The position numbers and the translations under genes were made by a program. The notes beneath the pieces are model-generated. The model saw nothing but the letters and a program-made list of their open reading frames with translations. It searched no databases and was not told the DNA's origin. A stretch of DNA of 64,000 bases from Nocardioides sp. J54 (GTDB lineage: Bacteria > Actinomycetota > Actinomycetes > Propionibacteriales > Nocardioidaceae), in the NCBI RefSeq assembly GCF_000519005.1, contig NZ_JAER01000004.1, forward strand, positions 19,162 to 83,161, written 5' to 3'. Shown piece after piece: positions 49,905-57,875 of the stretch; the first letter of the stretch is position 1, and each line of letters opens with the position of its first letter.

Positions 49905-50885
49905 TCAGGCCTCGAGGACGACCTTGCCGAAGCCGGCGCCGGTCTCGAGGTGGGTGTGGGCTGCAGCAGCGTCGGCCAGGGAGAAGGTCCGGTCGACGAC
50001 GGGCGGTCGGACCCGGTGCTCGGTCATCAGGTCGAGCAGTCCCGCGAAGTCGCGCGGGCTGCCCATCGTCGTGCCGAGCAGCGTGTACTGGCCGAAGTAG
50101 AAGGGCCGGACGTCGATCGTGGCCTGCTCCGCGCGGTTCGCGCCGAGCACGACGAGGCGACCCCCGGGGCGGAGCGCACGGATCGCCTCGCGCCAGCTCC
50201 CGACGGCGTCGAGCACGACGTCGAAGCCACCGCCGACCAGCTCCCTCGCTTCCTCGGGCCAGGTCTCGGCGCCGGCACCGTCGTACCGGACACCGCCAGC
50301 GGCACCGAGCTCGACGGCCTGCGCGATCTTGTGGTCCGCCGACGAGGTCACCACGACCCGGGCACCGACCGCCGAGGCGAGCGTGACCGCAGCCGTGGCA
50401 ACACCACCGCCCGCGCCGAGCACGAGGAGGCTCTCGCCGGCGGACAGCTGGGCCCGCGAGAAGAGCGCACGGTAGGTGGTCAGCCCGACGAGGGGAAGGG
50501 CTGCTGCCTCCGCCCAGCTGAGGCCGGCCGGCTTCGGCGCGACGCACTCGACGGGAACCGCGACGCGCTCGGCGTAGGTGCCGGGACGGTGGTCGCCGAG
50601 GATCTCCCACTGCGTGCCTGGGGCGGACTCGTCCGACCCCCACCCCAGCGACGGGAGGACGACGACCTCCTCGCCGGTGGCGAGGTCGACCCCGGCGCCG
50701 TCGGCGCCGGGCGTGTGCGGGAGCGGCGAGCCGTACTTGCCCTGGCGCACCAGGACGTCGTGCCAGTTGAGGGCGGCGGCCCGCAGCTCGACGACGGTCC
50801 AGCCCGGTCGTTCCGCAGGGTCGGGCCGGTCCCCCAGCCGCAGGACCTCCGGACCGCCGTAGGCCTCCTGGACGACGGCCTTCAC
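49905..50885 (-). CDS. MDR-family (quinone oxidoreductase-like) dehydrogenase
   Basis: A 326-residue medium-chain dehydrogenase/reductase. The GroES-like half (1-125: LNWHDVLVRQGKYG, PHTPGADGAGV) is followed by the Rossmann half (LLVLGAGGGVATAAVTLASAVGARVVVTSS). No second set of zinc cysteines is visible, so an NADPH-dependent, zinc-free reductase of the QOR/crotonyl-CoA-like type is likely. It overlaps the upstream LLM gene by 4 bases. It probably reduces an enone or enoyl-CoA in the same pathway as the hydratase. Confidence 0.87.
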   Translation of the reverse strand: MKAVVQEAYGGPEVLRLGDRPDPAERPGWTVVELRAAALNWHDVLVRQGKYGSPLPHTPGADGAGVDLATGEEVVVLPSLGWGSDESAPGTQWEILGDHRPGTYAERVAVPVECVAPKPAGLSWAEAAALPLVGLTTYRALFSRAQLSAGESLLVLGAGGGVATAAVTLASAVGARVVVTSSADHKIAQAVELGAAGGVRYDGAGAETWPEEARELVGGGFDVVLDAVGSWREAIRALRPGGRLVVLGANRAEQATIDVRPFYFGQYTLLGTTMGSPRDFAGLLDLMTEHRVRPPVVDRTFSLADAAAAHTHLETGAGFGKVVLEA

Positions 50886-51835
50886 GGCACCGGGGTGAGG
50901 GACCGCAGCCGCGTGCGGACCTCACCGGAGAGCTCGATCGCCTCCTCCGCCGACGCGGCGACGGGGATCAGGGTGATCGTGCGGGCTCCCCCCTCGACGT
51001 AGCCTGCGACGAAGTCGGCGACGTCGTCGGGCGTTCCAGCAGCGCTGATGTGCTGGAACTTCTCAGGCGGCAGGTTGTAGAGCGTGGACATCCGCTCCCC
51101 CAGCGCAGCGCGCGCCCGGTCGGCGTCGGCGCCCAGGCCGGCCCACACGTTGAGCCCGGCGAAGGTCGGCCCCTCCCGACCGCTCGCCGCGAAGCCGTCG
51201 AGTATCTGCTGGTGGGTGGCGGCGTACCGTCGCGCCGAGCACCACATGCCGAGCCACCCGTCGCCGTGGGCGACCGTACGGCGGACGGCGACGTCGCCAC
51301 CTCCACCGATGACGATCGGCACGCGCGGGTCGGGCGCGGGCCGGATGCTGGCCCCCCGGAAGCTGTAGAACTCGCCGTCGTGGTCGACCTCGTCACCCGA
51401 CGCCAGCTGCCGCAGCAGGCCGAGGGTCTCGTCGACGCGGCGACCGCGGGTCGCCGGGTCGATGCCCATGTTGGCGACCTCGGAACGGTCCTCGCCGCCC
51501 ACGCCCACGCCCAGGGTGAGCCGCCCCGGGGCGACCTGGCTCAGCGTGGCGAGCTGCCGGGCGGTCGCCAGCGGGTGGCGCAGGCCCGCGAGGTAGACGC
51601 CCATCAGCACCTTCAGCGAGTCGCTCGTCGCCAGGGCGGTGGTCGCGGCGACGAAGCCGTCGAAGCCCTGGCCGCCGTGGAAGCTGATGTGGTCGCCGAC
51701 CGTGAGGTGGTCGAGGCCGGCAGCCTCCATGCCGTGCAGCAGGGCGCGGCGGCGCGCGGGCGGGGCCTCGAGGAAGTCGTCGTTGAGCGCGACGCCCACC
51801 TGGATGTCCGTGTTCATGTCGCGATGGTCGGCCAT
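50882..51835 (-). CDS. LLM-class (F420-dependent type) oxidoreductase
   Basis: A 317-residue TIM-barrel enzyme of the luciferase-like monooxygenase class. N-terminal IQVGVALNDDFLEAPP and GLDHLTVGDHISFHGG; TLGVGVGGEDRSEVANMG and VPIVIGGGGDVAVRRTVAHGDGW are the cofactor-contact loops. In actinomycetes most such proteins use F420 rather than FMN. It may reduce or oxidise a CoA-bound or alicyclic intermediate. ATG 51835 follows AAGGAG. It is the first gene of the four-gene operon (with MDR, hydratase and small protein), with a TGGTC-type palindrome just upstream. Confidence 0.87.
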   Translation of the reverse strand: MADHRDMNTDIQVGVALNDDFLEAPPARRRALLHGMEAAGLDHLTVGDHISFHGGQGFDGFVAATTALATSDSLKVLMGVYLAGLRHPLATARQLATLSQVAPGRLTLGVGVGGEDRSEVANMGIDPATRGRRVDETLGLLRQLASGDEVDHDGEFYSFRGASIRPAPDPRVPIVIGGGGDVAVRRTVAHGDGWLGMWCSARRYAATHQQILDGFAASGREGPTFAGLNVWAGLGADADRARAALGERMSTLYNLPPEKFQHISAAGTPDDVADFVAGYVEGGARTITLIPVAASAEEAIELSGEVRTRLRSLTPVP

Positions 51836-51857
51836 CACGCTGCTCCTTCTCAACTAA

Positions 51858-51868
51858 AGGTCAGACCA
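51858..51868. promoter_or_regulatory. TGGTC-N-GACCA-type operator before the LLM operon
   Basis: AGGTC-A-GACCA (one change from the perfect site at 41372). It is 22 bases upstream of the LLM start and just upstream of its ribosome-binding site. Confidence 0.55.
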
Positions 51869-51980
51869 GAAAGTGGAGTTCCCTCCAGCCGTCCCGTGCC
51901 ACGGCCCCATGGCGCGGTACGGCAACGGCCGCGGGCGGGCGACCTCGTCGTCGCCCACCCACGGCCGGGGAGGAGGGAGG

Positions 51981-53645
51981 TCAGGCGTCGGCGGTCGCCG
52001 CGAGCTTGGCCGCGATCTCCGCACGCAGGACGTGCTTCTGGACCTTGCCGGTCGCCGTCATCGGCAGCGCGGAGGTCATCTCCAGGCGCTCCGGGAGCTT
52101 CTGGGTCGCCACGTTGTGCTCGCGGAGGAACGTGGTCACGTCGTCCAGCGTCAGCTGCGTGTCGGGCTCCGCCGGGACGACGTAGACGCAGACCTTCTCG
52201 CCCAGACGCTCGTCGGGCATGCCGACCACGGCGACGTTGGCGATGGCCGGATGGGTGAGCAGGTGCTCCTCGAGCTCACGGGCGCTGATGTTCATGCCGC
52301 CGCGGATGACGATGTCCTTGAGCCGCCCGGTGACCCGCACGAAGCCGTCCGCGTCCATCCGGCCGAGGTCGCCGGAGCGCGAGAACCCGTCCGGGGTGAA
52401 CAATGCCGCCGTCTCCTCGTCGTTGCGGAAGTACTCGATCATGTGGCTCGGCCCGCGGTAGGCGATGTCGCCCTCCTCCCCCGCTGGCACCTGCGCTCCC
52501 CTGGAGTCGACGACGTGGACCTCCGCACCGAGGAGCGCCCGGCCGTCGGACGTCGCGGACCGCGACGCGTCGTCCTCGACGGTGCACATCGTGGTCAGGA
52601 AGTTCTCCGAGCGCCCGTAGAGCGACAGGGTCTGGCACCCAGCGAACAGCTCGCGGGACTTCTCGACCACCGAGCCGGGGATCGGGGACCCCGCGCACAC
52701 CCACAGTCGCAGGCTCGACGCGTCGTGCTTGGCCGGGTCGTAGGCGCCCATGAGCATCTGCAGGAAGGGCGTGGCGGTGACGGACGCCGTGCAGCCGTGC
52801 TCCTCGATGAGCCGCAGGCCCTCGGCCGGGTCCCAGGCCTCCATCAGGTAGGACTTGGCGCCGTAGAGCAGCGGGAGCAGGACGCTGGTGACCAGGCCGG
52901 TGCTGTGCGTGATCGGCGACGGGCCGAACTGCACGTCCTTCGCGCTGTACTGGAGGCTCTTGCCGATCGCGGCCGCACTGGAGCGGACCGTGTTGAACGT
53001 GTGGAAGCAGCCCTTCGGACGCGAGGTCGTGCCCGAGGTGTAGACGATCAGGAAGCCGTCGTCGGGTGAGGAGTCGGGGCCGAGCTCGGCCTCCAGGGTC
53101 TCCGCGTCGCCCTCGACGTACAGGCTCTCGAGCGGCGTGCCCGCACTCGGGGCAGCAGCGCGCGCCACGTAGACCTCCCGCAGGGCGGGCGTCCCGGAGC
53201 GCAGCTCGCCGAACATGGCGGCGTGGTCGAAGCCGCGGAACTCGCCGCAGGTGACGGCCAGCGCGGCGCCGGAGTGCTGCAGCACGTAGCCGACCTCGTC
53301 ACCGCGGTAGATCGGCATGATCGGGACGAGGATCGCGCCGATGCGCGACGCCGCGGCGGCCACGACCGGGAACTCGACCCAGTTCGGCAGCTGCGCCGCG
53401 ATCCGCTCGCCACGCTGCAACCCCGCCCGCTTGAGGCCGACGGCCAGCCGGCGCACGCGGTCGGCGTACTCCGCAAAGGTGAGTGTCGTCGCTGCGTCGA
53501 CCAGGAAGGGCGCGTCCGGCGTCGCGGCCGCCTGCCCCACCACCAGGTCGTAGAAGCTCGACTCCTGCCAGTAGCCGTTCTCGTAGAACGACGCGATGTC
53601 GGCCTCGGAGTACCGATCGCGGACGGTCTTCAACTGCTCCACCAT
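51981..53645 (-). CDS. AMP-forming acyl-CoA synthetase (cyclohexanecarboxylate-CoA ligase-like)
   Basis: A 554-residue adenylate-forming enzyme. VYTSGTTSRPKGCFHT (P-loop), LYGRSENF (A5), RSGDLGRMDADGFVRVTGRLKDIVIRGGMNISARELE (A7-A8) and the C-terminal MTATGKVQKHVLR with the catalytic lysine. Resembles AliA-type alicyclic/aromatic acid CoA ligases. It likely activates the growth substrate or a side-chain acid. ATG 53645 has GAGGG at 5-6 bases; the upstream in-frame ATG at 53681 lies too close to the promoter. Controlled by the overlapping TGGTC-type palindrome. Confidence 0.87.
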   Translation of the reverse strand: MVEQLKTVRDRYSEADIASFYENGYWQESSFYDLVVGQAAATPDAPFLVDAATTLTFAEYADRVRRLAVGLKRAGLQRGERIAAQLPNWVEFPVVAAAASRIGAILVPIMPIYRGDEVGYVLQHSGAALAVTCGEFRGFDHAAMFGELRSGTPALREVYVARAAAPSAGTPLESLYVEGDAETLEAELGPDSSPDDGFLIVYTSGTTSRPKGCFHTFNTVRSSAAAIGKSLQYSAKDVQFGPSPITHSTGLVTSVLLPLLYGAKSYLMEAWDPAEGLRLIEEHGCTASVTATPFLQMLMGAYDPAKHDASSLRLWVCAGSPIPGSVVEKSRELFAGCQTLSLYGRSENFLTTMCTVEDDASRSATSDGRALLGAEVHVVDSRGAQVPAGEEGDIAYRGPSHMIEYFRNDEETAALFTPDGFSRSGDLGRMDADGFVRVTGRLKDIVIRGGMNISARELEEHLLTHPAIANVAVVGMPDERLGEKVCVYVVPAEPDTQLTLDDVTTFLREHNVATQKLPERLEMTSALPMTATGKVQKHVLRAEIAAKLAATADA

Positions 53646-53700
53646 TGCTGTCCCTCTTCCCGGGTGTGCGACGTGCATCACAGGCTTAGTCGCAGAATAT

Positions 53701-53715
53701 AATGGTCAGGCCATT
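53701..53715. promoter_or_regulatory. TGGTC-N-GACCA-type operator overlapping the ligase promoter
   Basis: AATGGTC-A-GGCCATT has 7-bp arms with one mismatch. On the minus strand it lies between a TTGCGC (-35-like) and the AT-rich TATATT (-10-like), so binding would repress the acyl-CoA ligase gene. It is about 56 bases upstream of the start. Confidence 0.6.
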
Positions 53716-53753
53716 CGCGCAATGGCCGTGTCCGGTGCCCAGCGCCCCACGCG

Positions 53754-54146
53754 CTAGGCGGCCGGACTGGCGGCGCGAGACGCCTCGAAGGACGTCCGGG
53801 CGAGGCCGATCGCCACCCCCACCAGCACCGCGGTGAGCGTGGTGAGGAGGAGCTGCACGAGCGGCAGCTCGCCGGAACCGGCGCGCACGAGCGGCAGGAT
53901 CAGGACGTAGCTCCCGACGGCCGCGACCGGCGCCTGCCGCCAGGCCGAGACCGGCGTCCCCGCCGGGGTGGCGGCCACCGCCGCCACCCCGAAGGCGAGC
54001 ACCGCGACCAGCGGCAGCCAGGCGTAGCCGAGCGGCTCGACCACCTGTGCCACGACGGGGTGCACCAGTCCCCCGACCAGGAGAACCCCGAAGCCACGGA
54101 ACGCACCGCGGATGACCGCGGCGTACCCGAGTGCGCGAGTGCTCAT
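53754..54146 (-). CDS. Four-helix membrane protein of unknown function
   Basis: A 130-residue protein with four hydrophobic segments (VIRGAFRGFGVLLVGGLVHPVVAQV; AWLPLVAVLAFGVAAVAA; APVAAVGSYVLILPLV; LVQLLLTTLTAVLVGVAIGLA). No family recognised. It has its own leaderless promoter (TAGGTT, 54158-54153) and lies between the catabolic island and the mce operon. Transport or envelope role only by context. Confidence 0.6.
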   Translation of the reverse strand: MSTRALGYAAVIRGAFRGFGVLLVGGLVHPVVAQVVEPLGYAWLPLVAVLAFGVAAVAATPAGTPVSAWRQAPVAAVGSYVLILPLVRAGSGELPLVQLLLTTLTAVLVGVAIGLARTSFEASRAASPAA

Positions 54147-54152
54147 GCGACG

Positions 54153-54158
54153 AACCTA
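54153..54158 (-). promoter_or_regulatory. -10 element of a leaderless promoter (membrane protein)
   Basis: On the minus strand TAGGTT, 6 bases, then ATG at 54146, with no ribosome site. Confidence 0.5.
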
Positions 54159-54254
54159 GGGATCGCCGGCGGCGACGGCATCGATCCTGGGGCAGAGGCC
54201 GCTCCCCCGAACGGACCGTGACCCACGCCACGTGCCCGTCCGGCTCTCCCGGGT

Positions 54255-54488
54255 TCAGAGCACGGCGAGGACGGCGGCCCCGACGAGCACCGCGGCGGCG
54301 AGGTAACAGGACGCGGCTCCCCGGCGCAGGGTCCGGACACGGCGCTCGCGGTCGTAGACCTCCAGGTGAGCGGGCACCAGCGTCACCGCCTGGCTGCGAC
54401 CCCAGTACCCCACCGCGCCGACGAGGACGGCGGCGACCACCAGGGCGGCCGCGTGGACCAGCTGCTCGACCACGGGCTCACCGCCCAC
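54255..54488 (-). CDS. Small two-helix membrane protein at the end of the mce operon
   Basis: A 77-residue protein with two hydrophobic segments (LVHAAALVVAAVLVGAVGYW; GAASCYLAAAVLVGAAVLAVL) flanking a charged loop (HLEVYDRERRVRTLRR). It overlaps the parvulin stop by 11 bases and is probably the last gene of the operon. Start GTG at 54488; a shorter form from 54473 is possible. Function unknown. Confidence 0.55.
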   Translation of the reverse strand: MGGEPVVEQLVHAAALVVAAVLVGAVGYWGRSQAVTLVPAHLEVYDRERRVRTLRRGAASCYLAAAVLVGAAVLAVL

Positions 54489-55620
54489 CCGTCACGTCGG
54501 CCTGGTCGATGTCCGGCACGGCGCCGGGGTCGGCCGGCCGGTAGGCGTCCGCGTAGGTCACGTCGTGCCCGGCGATGACGTCCTCGAGCCAGGCGCGCCA
54601 CTTCTCGAGTGAGCGCTCGGCCAGGACCGTCCGGCGCAGCTCCTCGCGGAGCTCGGAGTAGACGGCAGCACGGGCCGGGAGCTGGCGCACGACCTCGCCG
54701 ACGTTCCAGCCGGACTCGGTGCGCACCGGGCCGAAGAAGCTGCCGACCCGGGCACCGAACGCGGCCTTGGCATACGCCTTCTCGAGGTCGTCGCGCGCGA
54801 CGGCGCCCAGCGCACCACCCGCGTCACGGGTCGCCGAGTCGAGGCTCGCGCTACGGGCGACCGCGGCGAAGGCGCTGCCGTCGCGCAGCTGCCGCAGCAC
54901 GGCCTGCGCGGACCGCCTGTCGGCCACCACGATGTTGCGCAGCTCGCGGCGCACCGGCGTGCCGAGCTCCGCGCGCCGCTGGGCGAAGGCTTCCTTCAGC
55001 TCCGCCTCGGTCACGTCGACGTCGCCCGCCACCGCGTCGAAGAGGCGCGAGACCAGGATCTGGTCGCGGATCTCCTGGCGCACCTGCTCCTCGGTGGCGC
55101 CGAGCTCACCGAGGGCCGCGACGAACGCCGAGCGGCCGCCGTCGGGGTAGCGCTGCGTGATGATGCCCTGCAGCGTGCTGTCCACGTCCTTGGCGGCGAC
55201 CACGATTCCCCGCTCCTCCGCCTCCTGCTGGAGCATGCGCTGCACGGCCATCGACTTGGCGGCATCGCGGAGGAAGTCCTCACGTTCCGAGCCTGCCGCA
55301 GGCACCTCGACGCCGTAGAGGGCCTCCAGGCCGTCGACGCGGCGCTCCACCTGCTTCGCGGTGACCACCTCGTCGCCGATCCGGAACGCAGCGCCGTCGG
55401 GGAGGGCGTCGCGCTGGACGAGCCACCAGGTCAGCGCCGCAGCAAGCACCGCGAGCACCACGACGACCACGCCCGACCGGCGCCGGCCAACGGCGTCGAG
55501 GCGGAGCCGGTGCCGCCACCCCGGCCCCTCGTCGACGACGCGCACCGACGGTTCCCCCGCAGCGTCTGCGGGTTCCGTGGTGGTGCTGTCCTCGGGCGTC
55601 GCAGTCTCCGTAGTGCTCAT
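54478..55620 (-). CDS. Membrane-anchored parvulin-type peptidyl-prolyl isomerase
   Basis: A 380-residue protein. A cytoplasmic Thr/Glu-rich N terminus (1-45), one membrane anchor (GVVVVVLAVLAAALTWWLV, about 49-67), then a SurA/PrsA-like helical chaperone region (AFRIGDEVVTAKQVERRVDGLEALYG) and a parvulin domain (RELRNIVVADRRSAQAVLRQLRDGSAFAAVARSAS ... GGALGAV ... GSFFGPVRTESGWNVGEVV, about 208-320). It should fold exported proteins outside the membrane; the Mce proteins and transporter of the same operon are natural clients (inference). It overlaps the transporter stop by 4 bases. Confidence 0.82.
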   Translation of the reverse strand: MSTTETATPEDSTTTEPADAAGEPSVRVVDEGPGWRHRLRLDAVGRRRSGVVVVVLAVLAAALTWWLVQRDALPDGAAFRIGDEVVTAKQVERRVDGLEALYGVEVPAAGSEREDFLRDAAKSMAVQRMLQQEAEERGIVVAAKDVDSTLQGIITQRYPDGGRSAFVAALGELGATEEQVRQEIRDQILVSRLFDAVAGDVDVTEAELKEAFAQRRAELGTPVRRELRNIVVADRRSAQAVLRQLRDGSAFAAVARSASLDSATRDAGGALGAVARDDLEKAYAKAAFGARVGSFFGPVRTESGWNVGEVVRQLPARAAVYSELREELRRTVLAERSLEKWRAWLEDVIAGHDVTYADAYRPADPGAVPDIDQADVTGGR

Positions 55621-57875
55621 GCTGTGCCTCCGGTGAGCTCGAGCGAGTGGGTCTTGTCGCGGGGACCGGCGTGGTCACCGGCGTCGGCGTCGGCGTCGTC
55701 GTCTGCGGCACACTCCCGGCCCGGCCGGGTCGGGGCCAGCGTCGCCAGTGCGAGCGCCACGACGACGGAGAGGGCGACCGAACCGGACAGCGCGAGGCCG
55801 AGCTCGCGCAGGACCGGCAGGGACGAGGTCAGCAGCACGCCGTACCCACCGAGGGAGAGCAGCACGGCCAGCATGACCGAGCGGCGCATGCCTGCGTCGG
55901 CGGAGCGACGTGCGGCGAGGAGGAGGACGGTCAGCTCCGACCCGACGGCGGCGGTGAGTGCGCCGAGGGCGAGGGTGAGCGGGTTGAGCGCGCCGATGAC
56001 CACGACGAGCAGCGCGATCGAGAGCCCGGTCGCGAGGACCGCGGCGATCCCCGCCAGCACGGCGTCCCTCCGGTGCGGCAGCAGGACGAGCAGCGCGGCT
56101 GCTGCAGCGACGAGGGCGACGACGCTGGACCGGTACCGCTCGCCGTCGACCAGGTCGTAGCCCCGCTCGGCGGCAGCGGGCAGGCCCGAGACACGGACCT
56201 CGTACCCGGCGGGGGGCGGCGGCAGCACGTCCTCGAGCTGCTCGACCAGGTCGCGGTCGTCGGCGAGGTCGGTCCAGGCGACGCCGTAGCTGGCCAGCGC
56301 CTCCCGCCCGTCGGCGGAGATGACCGCCGACGTGATGTACGACGGCAGGGCGGCGACCCCGGCCAGCACCTGGTCGGCAGTCGGCTCCTCGCCGAGGAAG
56401 GAGAGCAGCCCGCTGACGGTGACGACGGGCTGGACGCGGTCCCCGAACCGGGTCACCACCTGCTCCTCGGCGGTGCGCGCCCAGGCCAGTGCCTCGGGCC
56501 GCAGGACGTCATCGCCGACGAGCCGGATGTCGACCTCGGCGCTGAAGCCCAACGCCTCCTCGACCTCGACTGCATCCTCCAGGGCGGGCAGGCCTGCCAG
56601 CAGCTGCTGGGGGTCGGTCTTCAGGTCCGCGACCGAGAGCACGCTCCAGCCCACCCCGGAACCGACGACGCCCAGCAGGACGATGCCGCCGGCGAGGCTG
56701 CGGGACATCGACCAGGTCGCGACCGAGGGCTCCGTGCCCGTCTGGTCGGTCGGCGGACGCACCCAGGCTGCCAGCAGGCTGAGACCGACGACAAGGGCGA
56801 GGCCGACCGGCACGGCGAGACCGAGCTCGGAGACGAACGGGAGCGGCGACAGCAGCAGCCCGGCGAAGGCCAGGGCCGACGAGGTCGCCACGGCGAGCAC
56901 CACCCGGCGGTGGCCCACGCGCGAGAGGTAGACCGGGTAGTAGCTGCCCAGCCCGAGGATGATCGGGAGGAAGGTGGCCGCGCCCAGCGAGAGTGGCTCG
57001 TCGCGCCAGCCGAAGGTCGCGAGCGTGCCGACCGTGGCGCCTGCCATCACCAGCAGCGGAGCGAGCCGCCAGCGGCGGCGGGTCCACGGGACCAGGAGGA
57101 GCACGAGGGCGACCACCCCGAAGGCCGTGAGAGCGAGGCGCGGCAGCTCGCCGCGCAGGCGTTCGGCCAGCGCCACGCTGACCACCGGCGCCCCGGTCAC
57201 GGTCGCCCGGGCACCGTCGGGCACGGCGCCGTCGCGGGCGAGCACCTCGCGCACGTCGTCGGCCAGCGCGGCGGACGCCTTCTCGTCGAGGTCCTCGCGC
57301 GGGCGGAGGAAGATCGCGACCGTCTCCTCGCCGGGCAGGTACTGCCGCCACTGCGGGCGAACGCGACCGGTGCCGGGGTCTGCGACGACCGATGCGACGA
57401 AGTCCTTGTTGCTGAGCGTCGGAAGGCCGGCCGGCAGGGCCTGGACCAAGAGCGCGCCGTACCGTCGCTCGAACGTGCGCAGCTCCCGCTTCTTCCCGGC
57501 CTGCCGCAACGCGTCCCGCTGCCCGCTGAGGTCGGCCAGCATCTGCTTGACCCGCAACGCGATCTGGTTCAGCGTCGTCGCCGGTCCGTACGTCGCCACG
57601 ACGTCGTCGACCTCGGCGAGCTCGCCCTCGAGCTGCAGCAGGCGAGGGAGTCGGTCTGCCGCGAGCGGGTCGCCCCCACCCTCGACGAGGACCACGACGG
57701 GATCTCCACCGAACTGGCGCGCCATGCCGTCCAGCGCCTCCACCGCAGGGTCGTCGGCAGGGAGCAGCGACTCCAGGTCACTGTCGACCTCGAGCCGTCC
57801 CAGTCCGACGACCGCCCAGGCGCTCGCCGCCGCCAGCAGGGCGGCGGCGAGCAGGAGGCGCAGGCGCGTGCTCAC
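55617..57875 (-). CDS. MMPL/RND-superfamily transporter
   Basis: A 752-residue protein with RND topology: helix 1 (1-24), a large extracellular loop (25-255), helices 2-6 (about 256-400), helix 7 (~430), a second large loop (450-590) and helices 8-12 to the end. RVGHRRVVLAVATSSALAF and GSELTVLLLAARRSADAGMRRSV match the membrane signature regions. MmpL-type proteins export or import lipids. Its start overlaps the last mce gene by 4 bases, so it belongs to the mce operon. Likely partner of the Mce system for lipid transfer (inference). Confidence 0.85.
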   Translation of the reverse strand: MSTRLRLLLAAALLAAASAWAVVGLGRLEVDSDLESLLPADDPAVEALDGMARQFGGDPVVVLVEGGGDPLAADRLPRLLQLEGELAEVDDVVATYGPATTLNQIALRVKQMLADLSGQRDALRQAGKKRELRTFERRYGALLVQALPAGLPTLSNKDFVASVVADPGTGRVRPQWRQYLPGEETVAIFLRPREDLDEKASAALADDVREVLARDGAVPDGARATVTGAPVVSVALAERLRGELPRLALTAFGVVALVLLLVPWTRRRWRLAPLLVMAGATVGTLATFGWRDEPLSLGAATFLPIILGLGSYYPVYLSRVGHRRVVLAVATSSALAFAGLLLSPLPFVSELGLAVPVGLALVVGLSLLAAWVRPPTDQTGTEPSVATWSMSRSLAGGIVLLGVVGSGVGWSVLSVADLKTDPQQLLAGLPALEDAVEVEEALGFSAEVDIRLVGDDVLRPEALAWARTAEEQVVTRFGDRVQPVVTVSGLLSFLGEEPTADQVLAGVAALPSYITSAVISADGREALASYGVAWTDLADDRDLVEQLEDVLPPPPAGYEVRVSGLPAAAERGYDLVDGERYRSSVVALVAAAAALLVLLPHRRDAVLAGIAAVLATGLSIALLVVVIGALNPLTLALGALTAAVGSELTVLLLAARRSADAGMRRSVMLAVLLSLGGYGVLLTSSLPVLRELGLALSGSVALSVVVALALATLAPTRPGRECAADDDADADAGDHAGPRDKTHSLELTGGTA

